From: an uncultured Ruminococcus sp.
GTDB taxonomy: Bacteria > Bacillota > Clostridia > Oscillospirales > Acutalibacteraceae
Direction: 5' to 3'
NCBI GenBank assembly: GCA_902783065.1
Contig: CACZPV010000237.1
Coordinates: forward strand, 1-5,278
DNA: 5,278 nucleotides
Positions 1 through 4,737 of this stretch are shown here, one piece after another. The position numbers and the translations under genes were made by a program. Within the stretch, counting starts at the first letter, position 1. The number at the start of each line of letters is the position of its first letter. Under the pieces are notes generated by a model, which saw only the letters and a program-made list of their open reading frames with translations, had not been told where the DNA came from and searched no databases.

Positions 1-5
1 AACTT

Positions 6-44
6 TGTTTAACAGTGGGAATTAAATTGACAGCGGCGGCACGC
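6..44 (+). repeat. Dispersed repeat fragment, copy 1 (inverted partner at 1718-1756)
   Basis: This 39-bp stretch matches the reverse complement of 1718-1756 at 34 of 39 positions by my own alignment; the last 20 bases (25-44) are identical. Both copies can be read in the same frame, giving GIKLTAAAR here and GIELTAAAR in the other copy, with two silent and three amino-acid-changing differences. No start context or recognisable domain supports a real protein, so I treat it as the edge of a dispersed repeat. The copy may continue to the left, outside the window. Similarity stops abruptly after position 44. Confidence 0.6.
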
Positions 45-77
45 AAAAAATATTGGCTTCGTCCAAAAGTAAGCGAG

Positions 78-123
78 CACGCCGCAGGCTGCGGAACGCC
101 TGCCGGCGGCAGCGCAGCGGCGG
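78..123. other. GC-rich palindromic patch
   Basis: This short segment is almost entirely G and C inside otherwise AT-rich DNA. It can fold in several competing ways: CCGC (82-85) with GCGG (91-94), CTGCC (100-104) with GGCAG (108-112), or GCAGGC (84-89) with GCCTGC (98-103). No T-run follows on the plus strand, so it is not a clear terminator for that direction. It directly abuts the promoter of the next gene. Its role is unknown; it could be part of the dispersed repeat to its left. Confidence 0.45.
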
Positions 124-152
124 TTGACTTATCTGATCAAATGGTATATTAT
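124..152 (+). promoter_or_regulatory. Probable sigma-A promoter for the TIM-barrel gene and nrdR
   Basis: TTGACT (124-129) is followed after 17 nt by TATTAT (147-152). A better -10 word, TATAAT, sits at 153-158, but then the spacing to TTGACT is 23 nt and no good -35 lies at the right distance. The start of transcription would be near 158-166, giving an untranslated leader of roughly 80 nt. The palindrome TGATCA (134-139) lies in the spacer. The call rests on sequence match and placement only. Confidence 0.5.
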
Positions 153-230
153 TATAATAGTGTAGTAGACAATTGTGCCGGAAAAATACTGTATTATATA
201 CTTTGAGGCAAACAGAAAAATAACCGGATC

Positions 231-234
231 GGAG
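231..234 (+). promoter_or_regulatory. Ribosome binding site fixing the start at 244
   Basis: GGAG at 231-234 lies 9 nt before the ATG at 244. An in-frame GTG at 175 would lengthen the protein by 23 residues, but it would fall just downstream of or within the promoter region. The extra residues are also not expected in this family, whose members begin with a short lead into the first beta strand. Confidence 0.55.
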
Positions 235-243
235 TGTGTGGTT

Positions 244-1023
244 ATGAAAACAGGAATTTCTACAGGCTGCCTTTATCCCGCTCTGACGGAAAAATCCTTA
301 AAACTTCTTTTAGATAATGGGTTTGACCTTTTCGAGATTTTTTTTAATACTTTTTCTGAACTGGAACCGGATTTTCTGGACAGATTAAAATTTCTATGTG
401 ACAGCAAAAATGCAAAAATAGTTTCTATCCATCCGTTTACATCTGTATTTGAATCCTATCTTTTGTTTTCAGCTTACGAAAGACGCTTCTGGGATGGTGT
501 GAAAATGTACCATATGTATTTCCGTTCCGCCAAACGACTCGGAGCTGAATATGTAGTACTGCATGGAATGTTTTCGAACTATTCCTCTATTGATGATGAA
601 GAATATTGTCGCCGATTCGGGATTCTGTCCGATACCGCAGCTGAATATGGGATAACTTTTTTGCAGGAAAACGTCTTTAATTTTCAATCAGGAGATAAAG
701 ATTTTATTCGCAATATGGCAGACCGACTTGGCAGTAAAGCAAATTTTGTTCTTGATACCAAACAGGCAAGGCGGTGCGGGTACGATCCCGGGTTACTGGC
801 TGAAATCATGGGAAGTTCTCTGCGTCACATTCACATCAGCGACTGCAAAAATGATGAATTATGTCTGCTGCCGGGAACAGGTGAATTTGATTTTCAGAAA
901 TTTTACAGCACACTGCATCGGATTGGTTACAACGGTGACTGCGTGATTGAAGTATATGGACAAAAAGATAATGATATCAGCAGACTTTTGAAAGCCAAAC
1001 AATATCTTGATGCTCTTACATAA
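244..1023 (+). CDS. Sugar phosphate isomerase/epimerase-like TIM-barrel protein
   Basis: A 259-residue protein of the xylose-isomerase-like TIM-barrel / AP-endonuclease-2 superfamily (sugar phosphate isomerases and epimerases), the usual length for a single-domain cytosolic member. The family binds a divalent metal. Candidate ligands are visible at the expected strand ends: H63 (SIHPF), H107 (VLHG), E142 (LQEN), D171 (LDTKQ), H197 within HIHISD, D200 and E236 (VIEVY). The motif order E-D-H-E is that of catalytically competent members. The loop GTGEFDF (211-217), typical before the last strand, is also present. The substrate cannot be read from the sequence; members act on keto-sugars, inosose or hydroxypyruvate, among others. 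The start is the ATG with GGAG 9 nt upstream. No terminator separates it from nrdR, 89 nt downstream, so the two may share a transcript, which need not mean a shared function. No signal peptide or membrane segment is seen. Confidence 0.85.
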   Translation: MKTGISTGCLYPALTEKSLKLLLDNGFDLFEIFFNTFSELEPDFLDRLKFLCDSKNAKIVSIHPFTSVFESYLLFSAYERRFWDGVKMYHMYFRSAKRLGAEYVVLHGMFSNYSSIDDEEYCRRFGILSDTAAEYGITFLQENVFNFQSGDKDFIRNMADRLGSKANFVLDTKQARRCGYDPGLLAEIMGSSLRHIHISDCKNDELCLLPGTGEFDFQKFYSTLHRIGYNGDCVIEVYGQKDNDISRLLKAKQYLDALT

Positions 1024-1112
1024 AATGCAGCCAAACATAAAAAAACGCATGAGCAAAATGGTTTCAGATTTTTACAATCAACTGATAAAAATGTCAAAGG
1101 AGGAAAAATGAT

Positions 1113-1568
1113 ATGAGATGTCCTTATTGCGGATGTTCAGAAAGCAAAGTCATCGATTCCAGACCAACGGATGAGGGTGAAAGAATCAGAAGAAGACGGG
1201 AATGTTTTAACTGTGCCAAAAGATTTACGACTTATGAAATTATAGAAACCACACCCCTGATGGTTATTAAACGTGATAATTCAAGAGAACCATACAGTCG
1301 TGAAAAGCTTACAAACGGTGTTCTTCGTGCATGTGAAAAACGTCCTATTTCTCTGGATCAGATTGATGAAGTAATAGATAAGGTGGAATCAAAAATTTAC
1401 GGCAGTATGGAACGTGAAATTTCTTCCATAAAAGTCGGAGATTATACAATGGAATTTCTGAAAGATCTTGATGAAGTTGCTTATGTACGCTTTGCTTCGG
1501 TATACAGACAATTCAAGGATATTCATTCCTTTATGAGTGAATTGGAAAAACTGATCAGCGAAAAATGA
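1113..1568 (+). CDS. nrdR: Transcriptional repressor NrdR
   Basis: A complete 151-residue NrdR, the nucleotide-sensing repressor of ribonucleotide reductase genes, at normal family length. The N-terminal zinc ribbon has all four cysteines: C3 and C6 (CPYC), C31 and C34 (CFNC). It is followed by the conserved basic stretch RIRRRREC (24-31) and RFTTYE (37-42). The ATP-cone domain covers roughly residues 49-139, with VIKRDNSREPYSREKL at its start and the conserved DEVAYVRFASVYRQF near its end. In the known mechanism, ATP or dATP bound to the cone sets the oligomeric state and hence binding to paired NrdR boxes at nrd promoters. I found no convincing NrdR box in this window, so its targets lie elsewhere. 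AAAGGAGG (1096-1103) lies 9 nt before the ATG at 1113; an ATG at 1108 is out of frame. It is probably co-transcribed with the TIM-barrel gene. Confidence 0.97.
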   Translation: MRCPYCGCSESKVIDSRPTDEGERIRRRRECFNCAKRFTTYEIIETTPLMVIKRDNSREPYSREKLTNGVLRACEKRPISLDQIDEVIDKVESKIYGSMEREISSIKVGDYTMEFLKDLDEVAYVRFASVYRQFKDIHSFMSELEKLISEK

Positions 1569-1609
1569 AAAATCGAGCTAACACATACTTGATGCTAATA
1601 CAGCTTGAA

Positions 1610-1680
1610 CCGCGGGTGTAAAGTCTGAATAACTGTAACAGAGCGCCAACGTGACGCTGGGCCCTTACTAATACCCGCAG
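1610..1680. other. Potential structured element (three-way fold)
   Basis: An outer helix pairs 1610-1619 with 1671-1680; its core is GCGGGT with ACCCGC, plus a G-U pair, an A-U pair and one mismatch. Inside it are two small hairpins: TCTG (1624-1627) with CAGA (1639-1642), and GCG (1643-1645) with CGC (1655-1657). The palindrome GGGCCC follows at 1659-1664. The pattern suits a structured RNA or a foldable DNA repeat. There is no T-run after it, so it does not look like an intrinsic terminator for nrdR. The strand cannot be assigned and I do not recognise an RNA family. The pairing was done by eye. Confidence 0.35.
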
Positions 1681-1749
1681 CCATTTAGGCTTAAACAAAT
1701 TCATTAGTCGTCTGGCGGCGTGCCGCCGCTGTCAATTCAATACCCGCAG
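1670..1749. repeat. Direct repeat AATACCCGCAG, two copies
   Basis: The 11-mer AATACCCGCAG occurs at 1670-1680 and again at 1739-1749. The first copy forms the 3' arm of the foldable block; the second overlaps the inverted copy of the dispersed repeat. Flanking bases differ. It could be an internal repeat of a mobile or dispersed unit. Confidence 0.45.
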
Positions 1750-1756
1750 TTAAATA
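1718..1756 (-). repeat. Dispersed repeat fragment, copy 2 (inverted)
   Basis: Read on the minus strand, this matches 6-44 at 34 of 39 positions, with a 20-base identical core at 1718-1737. On the minus strand it encodes KYLTAGIELTAAAR in the frame shared with copy 1. Similarity ends at position 1718, where the two copies diverge completely. The pair flanks the TIM-barrel and nrdR genes in opposite orientation. The neighbouring sequence 1749-1890 also looks repeat-like but has no second copy here. Confidence 0.6.
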
Positions 1757-1788
1757 TTTTTCAATATTATTCCAGTCGTCGGCTATTG

Positions 1789-1816
1789 TTGATTCATGAT
1801 AAAGTTGAAATATTAA
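1789..1816 (+). promoter_or_regulatory. Possible promoter for the amidohydrolase gene
   Basis: TTGATT (1789-1794) and TATTAA (1811-1816) are separated by 16 nt in an AT-rich segment. Transcription from here would leave a leader of about 120 nt containing the G/C-rich repeats. The match is only fair, and AT-rich DNA yields such words by chance. A second weak pair (TTGAAA 1805-1810, TAGTTT 1828-1833, 17 nt apart) is equally possible. Confidence 0.25.
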
Positions 1817-1842
1817 AATTAAAGTTTTAGTTTTTTTAGGAA

Positions 1843-1883
1843 GGGGGTTCCCCCGGAATGAACTGTGCCAAAGGGGTTCCCCC
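1843..1883 (+). repeat. Tandem GGGGTTCCCCC repeats
   Basis: The 11-mer GGGGTTCCCCC occurs at 1844-1854 and at 1873-1883; the first copy is extended by one G at 1843. Each unit is a G-run followed by a complementary C-run, so units can pair within themselves only with a very tight loop. More likely the G-run of one pairs with the C-run of the other, enclosing about 24 nt. They lie in the presumed leader of the amidohydrolase gene and could affect transcription or translation. They may equally mark the end of the repeat unit. Confidence 0.45.
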
Positions 1884-1887
1884 AGGG

Positions 1888-1918
1888 GAAGTGCCCTTCG
1901 GCTCCGGATGCTCACTTC
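1888..1918 (+). other. Leader hairpin before the amidohydrolase ribosome binding site
   Basis: GAAGTG (1888-1893) pairs with CACTTC (1913-1918) around a 19-nt loop that contains the sequence CTTCGG. The hairpin ends 9 nt before the ribosome binding site and leaves it exposed. With the GGGGTTCCCCC repeats upstream it makes a compact, foldable leader. I recognise no riboswitch class. Confidence 0.3.
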
Positions 1919-1927
1919 AAGCGAAAA

Positions 1928-1935
1928 AAGGAGGG
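1928..1935 (+). promoter_or_regulatory. Ribosome binding site fixing the start at 1941
   Basis: AAGGAGGG (1928-1935) lies 5 nt before the ATG at 1941. An in-frame ATG at 1908 would place this strong site inside the coding region and add 11 residues ahead of the MIIDTHVHIG start typical of the family. The 1941 start is clearly preferred. Confidence 0.85.
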
Positions 1936-1940
1936 ATACT

Positions 1941-2753
1941 ATGATTATTGATACACACGTACATATCGGTAAAATTCTCAACTTTAACATGAAAAAAGAA
2001 GAAGTATTGTATTCCATGGAACAATATGGCATACGCTATTCAATAGTTTCTGACATTCGTGCAGCAGAATTTGATCATCACCAAAAACCTCTGCCGTTTT
2101 TTTTGCAAACACCTCAGATCCGGTGTCTGCAGAACACTGTTGATTTTGCAAAGAAATATCCGGACAAGATTGGTGCTGCACTATGGATGAAACCTTACCA
2201 CGAAAGCGCTGATGAAAAAGTTTATAAACTTATTGAACAAAACAGACAATTCATTAAAGCATTAAAATTTCATCCGTTTCATTCAAAGATTCCCTTTGAC
2301 AGCGATAAAATGGAAGAATACTTAAAACTGGCGGAATATTTTAATCTTCCGGTGGTAACTCATACCGGTGGCTGCGATGCTGCATCCTGTAAACGGGTTT
2401 ATGAAATGGCCAAGCGTCACAAAGGCATCAATTTTGTGATGGTGCATATGGGATTAGGAACTGATAACAGCGAAGCCATAAACCTCATCGGAGAGCTTCC
2501 CAACCTGTACGGCGATACCACATGGGTACCTATGGAACATACGATTCAGTTCATCCGGAAGAACGGTGACGAAAAAATTGTATTTGGCAGTGATAATCCA
2601 ATTGACGGCAAAGACACTTATCTTCATAATAAAACCGGTGACAGGTCTATATATCAGGCATACTTTATCGAATTAAAGGACATGATCCCATTGGAAAGTT
2701 ATGAAAAACTGATGTACAAAAATGCTGTACGTCTGTTTCAGCTCGAATTATGA
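1941..2753 (+). CDS. Amidohydrolase family (amidohydrolase_2) metal-dependent hydrolase
   Basis: A 270-residue cytosolic TIM-barrel protein of the amidohydrolase superfamily, closest in character to the amidohydrolase_2 / TIM-barrel metal hydrolase group. The hallmark HxH is at the very N terminus (H6 and H8 in DTHVHIG). H141 (VVTHTGG), H169 (VHMG) and D218 (FGSDNP) complete the usual metal and catalytic set; K109 and H111 (LKFHP) lie on the strand where some members have a modified lysine. The C-terminal helix NAVRLFQL (261-268) is the typical ending, where others read NA..LF.L. No signal peptide is seen. The reaction is likely hydrolysis or decarboxylation of a small organic compound, but the substrate cannot be told. 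It is a single-gene unit: repeats lie upstream, and a hairpin terminator lies downstream where it meets the kinase gene head-on, 26 nt from stop to stop. Confidence 0.85.
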   Translation: MIIDTHVHIGKILNFNMKKEEVLYSMEQYGIRYSIVSDIRAAEFDHHQKPLPFFLQTPQIRCLQNTVDFAKKYPDKIGAALWMKPYHESADEKVYKLIEQNRQFIKALKFHPFHSKIPFDSDKMEEYLKLAEYFNLPVVTHTGGCDAASCKRVYEMAKRHKGINFVMVHMGLGTDNSEAINLIGELPNLYGDTTWVPMEHTIQFIRKNGDEKIVFGSDNPIDGKDTYLHNKTGDRSIYQAYFIELKDMIPLESYEKLMYKNAVRLFQLEL

Positions 2754-2765
2754 GAGATTTATAAA

Positions 2766-2797
2766 ATTGTGACGCCTCCTTATGGAAGCGTCACAAT
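2766..2797. terminator. Shared terminator hairpin between convergent genes
   Basis: TTGTGACGC (2767-2775) is perfectly complementary to GCGTCACAA (2788-2796), with a further A-T pair outside (2766/2797). Past one C-A mismatch, an inner TCC/GGA stem closes on a 4-nt loop. On the minus strand the stem runs directly into TTTTAT, a fair intrinsic terminator for the two-component operon. On the plus strand the following T-run is weak and displaced (TTTT at 2801-2804). The 5' arm on the minus strand is made of the last codons of the kinase gene (I402 to L405), and its stop codon lies in the inner stem-loop. Confidence 0.75.
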
Positions 2798-4000
2798 AAA
2801 TTTTACCCATTTACCATATTCACTTTCACATTTGATCGTACCATGGTGTCTTGCAACTACCTCGGCAGCAATCGCCAATCCCAGTCCATAGCCTCCGCTC
2901 TGACTGTTTCTGGCTTCATCTTCACGATAAAACCGTTCAAATACTTTATTTAACTTATCCTTTTTGATACCAATTCCGGTGTTATAAACACTTAGTACCT
3001 TTTTATTGCTGTGAAGTTTAAGATCAACAATAATTTCTCCCTTTTCTTCGGAGTATTTGATGGCATTGTCAATCAATATGGTAAGAACATGCTTTATAGC
3101 ACTGAGGTCACCTTCACAAGTTATATCCTCCTGTGCGTTAACTTCAAATTTCTTACCTTCCTCAAACATCCTGCTTTCAAAAGGAAGTGCTGTCTGCAGG
3201 ACAGCATCCGTCAGATTGAATTTAGCAAGCGTCATTTTATGTCCGGTCTTATCATCAATTCGTGCAAGGTACAGCAATTCGCTGACAAGCTCGCCCATTC
3301 TTACAGATTCGCTGCGGATATAACCAAGCCATTTATTTTCGCCTATTTCTGCCTCCAGAACATCTGTGTTGGCACTGATTACCGCAATTGGTGTTTTCAG
3401 TTCATGACTTGCATCAGAAATAAACTGCTTTTGTTTATCAAACGTTTCCTTAACCGGCTTAATCAGCCAGAACGACAGTGCTATCGCCAACAGGAAAAAC
3501 AAAATAACAGAAGCCGCCCCGATAACCGAGGTAGTCAGAAGCAATGTTTCATTCTGACGATTTTCGGAACTTGTATCGGTAAAAACCATAATGGCGCCAT
3601 ACTCCGGCTTAGTTTTAAAAAGATATGCTGTATTTTTTTCAATATATCCGAAATCATTTTCGGAACTGAGTACTGTTTCTATCATTTTCATGAAAGTTTC
3701 GCCGTCTATTTCATCAAAACTATCATTGACGTTAAGATTTGTTTTCAGTGGATTACCAAAACGATCCACCTTGATCCACAAATAAGCAGGGCCGATTTCG
3801 ATAATCTGTCCTGATTCAGTAAGAATCAGTTTTCGTGTCAGAAGTGTTTCATCATCCGCTATTTTTTCAAGATTATTGCGAATACGCATATTGCTCTGGC
3901 TCTGTGACATAATATTGATCGACAGCATAAGTACAACAACAGAAATTGCCAGCAACAGGGTTATAATCAGCACAATCTTATGTTGAAGCCGTTTGATCAT
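2780..4000 (-). CDS. Two-component sensor histidine kinase, HAMP-less
   Basis: A 406-residue membrane sensor kinase. Transmembrane segment 1 is at about residues 9-31 and segment 2 at about 153-180, bounding an extracytoplasmic sensor region of about 120 residues with no recognised domain. A short linker (KPVKETFDKQ) leads straight to the H-box FISDASHELKTPI with phospho-accepting H199, so there is no room for a HAMP domain. The catalytic domain has the N-box LIDNAIKY (N312), a G1 box reading NTGIGI (N340 where many kinases have Asp), the F-box FERFYR (354-359) and the G2 box GYGLGLAI. The ATG overlaps the response regulator stop by ATGA, which implies translational coupling; a GAGGGTGG stretch (4007-4014) upstream may serve as a weak binding site. 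It should phosphorylate the adjacent regulator. The stimulus is unknown. The protein is complete, and its last codons form part of the terminator hairpin. Confidence 0.95.
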   Translation of the reverse strand: MIKRLQHKIVLIITLLLAISVVVLMLSINIMSQSQSNMRIRNNLEKIADDETLLTRKLILTESGQIIEIGPAYLWIKVDRFGNPLKTNLNVNDSFDEIDGETFMKMIETVLSSENDFGYIEKNTAYLFKTKPEYGAIMVFTDTSSENRQNETLLLTTSVIGAASVILFFLLAIALSFWLIKPVKETFDKQKQFISDASHELKTPIAVISANTDVLEAEIGENKWLGYIRSESVRMGELVSELLYLARIDDKTGHKMTLAKFNLTDAVLQTALPFESRMFEEGKKFEVNAQEDITCEGDLSAIKHVLTILIDNAIKYSEEKGEIIVDLKLHSNKKVLSVYNTGIGIKKDKLNKVFERFYREDEARNSQSGGYGLGLAIAAEVVARHHGTIKCESEYGKWVKFIVTLP

Positions 4001-4674
4001 TTCGTTCCACCCTCAAGACAATACCCGATTCCCCTTCTGGTTTTTATAGATACCTTTGAGTGAAGCATTGTCAGTTTTTTTCTCAGAAATGAAATATAAA
4101 CCTCTACATTATTATACTCGCTGTCATCTTCTGTTCCCCAGATTTTTTTAACAAAATCTTCCTTTGTCACAATGCTGGTACCGTTGGATACAAGCATTTC
4201 CATCATCTGAAATTCTTTTCTGCCGAGTATTACTGAATTGCTGCCGCTGATCAGTTCCCCCCTTTTCATATCCAGAGAAATATCTCCGTATCTTGGGTTC
4301 ATATCGACAGATGCACCAAGCCGTCTTGTCATTGCCCGTACTCTTGCCAGAAGTTCTCCTGTTACAAACGGTTTTGTCAAATAATCATCAGCACCGCAAT
4401 CCAGTCCCTTGATCTTATCATCAACTTCCGATTTTGCAGTGAGCAGCAAAACCGGAGTTTCAATATTTTTAACCCGTAAAAAAGTCAGTACATCCAGACC
4501 GTTCATCACCGGCATCATGATATCCAGTATAATACAGTCGAAATCTCCGCTTAAGGCTTTATCCAGACCGCTCTTACCGTCATTCGCCATATCAACGAAA
4601 TAACCCTCTTTCCTGAGAATGGCACAAATTGCTTCTGCCAATCCAATCTCATCTTCTACAACCAATATCTTCAC
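3997..4674 (-). CDS. OmpR/PhoB-family response regulator
   Basis: A two-domain DNA-binding response regulator. The receiver domain has the acidic pair E-D near the N terminus (VVEDE), the phospho-acceptor Asp in ILDIMMP, the switch Thr in LLLTAKS and the invariant Lys in LTKPF. The C-terminal winged helix (about the last 100 residues) shows LGRKEFQMMEML, NNVEVYISFLRKKL and IKTRRGIGYCL, all typical of the OmpR/PhoB class. I prefer the GTG start at 4674 (225 residues, MKILVVEDE). The AGGGGG site is then 7 nt away, whereas the ATG at 4680 would be only 1 nt from it. The ATG would add just Met-Phe and is the choice a gene caller might make. It is the first gene of the pair with the histidine kinase. 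The NUDIX/winged-helix gene ends 57-63 nt upstream on the same strand, so read-through is possible. Its target genes are unknown. Confidence 0.95.
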   Translation of the reverse strand: MKILVVEDEIGLAEAICAILRKEGYFVDMANDGKSGLDKALSGDFDCIILDIMMPVMNGLDVLTFLRVKNIETPVLLLTAKSEVDDKIKGLDCGADDYLTKPFVTGELLARVRAMTRRLGASVDMNPRYGDISLDMKRGELISGSNSVILGRKEFQMMEMLVSNGTSIVTKEDFVKKIWGTEDDSEYNNVEVYISFLRKKLTMLHSKVSIKTRRGIGYCLEGGTK

Positions 4675-4681
4675 AAACATT

Positions 4682-4687
4682 CCCCCT
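4682..4687 (-). promoter_or_regulatory. Ribosome binding site for the response regulator, deciding its start
   Basis: Read on the minus strand, AGGGGG lies 7 nt before the GTG at 4674 but only 1 nt before the ATG at 4680. That spacing is normal for the GTG and unworkable for the ATG. It is the main reason to prefer the GTG. Confidence 0.5.
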
Positions 4688-4698
4688 GATGTTGTCAG

Positions 4699-4734
4699 AA
4701 ATGTTACGTCATGCTTCTGCTGAACGGAACATTT
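4699..4734. promoter_or_regulatory. Inverted repeat upstream of the response regulator
   Basis: AAATGTTACGT (4699-4709) and ACGGAACATTT (4724-4734) are inverted copies with one mismatch in 11, 14 nt apart. They nearly fill the gap between the NUDIX-type gene and the response regulator gene. As DNA, the arms repeat every 25 bp centre to centre, which would suit a dimeric regulator. As RNA, it would be a hairpin with no T-run, so a poor terminator. A weak promoter-like pair on the minus strand (TTCCGT, 17 nt, TAACAT) overlaps both arms. Which regulator might bind is not known; autoregulation or the neighbouring winged-helix protein are candidates. Confidence 0.4.
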
Positions 4735-4737
4735 TAC

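Larger units (their letters stand above)
1569..1940. other. 372-nt gene-free stretch rich in repeats
   Basis: No credible gene lies between nrdR and the amidohydrolase. The plus strand carries only an 18-codon frame overlapping the nrdR stop (start at 1565) without a ribosome binding site. The minus strand can be read for over 100 codons, but that frame mixes antisense of the amidohydrolase with repeat sequence. The stretch contains a foldable block at 1610-1680, an 11-bp direct repeat, the inverted copy of the left-edge repeat, an AT-rich part (about 1750-1840) with a possible promoter, and a G/C-rich tandem repeat just before the next gene. It resembles an inserted or dispersed repeat unit more than an ordinary intergenic spacer. 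Confidence 0.6.

Noticed and set aside
15..206. A 63-codon plus-strand frame across the left-edge repeat and GC-rich patch.
   Set aside because: It has no ribosome binding site, is very rich in Ala and Gly from the GC patch, runs through the promoter and resembles no known protein. The part shared with copy 2 is better described as a repeat.
1024..1112. A terminator or separate promoter between the TIM-barrel gene and nrdR, or an NrdR box.
   Set aside because: No stable hairpin with a T-run, no -35/-10 pair with acceptable spacing and no paired 16-bp NrdR-type palindrome could be found in these 89 nt.
1565..1621. An 18-codon plus-strand frame overlapping the nrdR stop codon by ATGA.
   Set aside because: No ribosome binding site precedes it, the peptide has no recognisable character, and it runs into the foldable block. 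ATGA overlaps arise easily by chance after an A-rich gene end.
1569..1940. CRISPR array, tRNA or complete insertion sequence in the repeat-rich gap.
   Set aside because: The repeats are only two copies each and unevenly spaced, no cloverleaf with CCA or T-loop is seen, and no transposase frame or paired terminal inverted repeats with target duplications are visible.
1691..2032. A 113-codon minus-strand frame in the gene-free stretch.
   Set aside because: Its first third is antisense to the clearly real amidohydrolase gene and the rest is repeat sequence; it has no binding site and no recognisable domain.
3011..3814. A 267-codon plus-strand frame opposite the histidine kinase gene.
   Set aside because: It is a shadow of the kinase: all kinase motifs are intact on the minus strand, and the plus-strand translation is rich in Phe, Cys and Asn with no domain.
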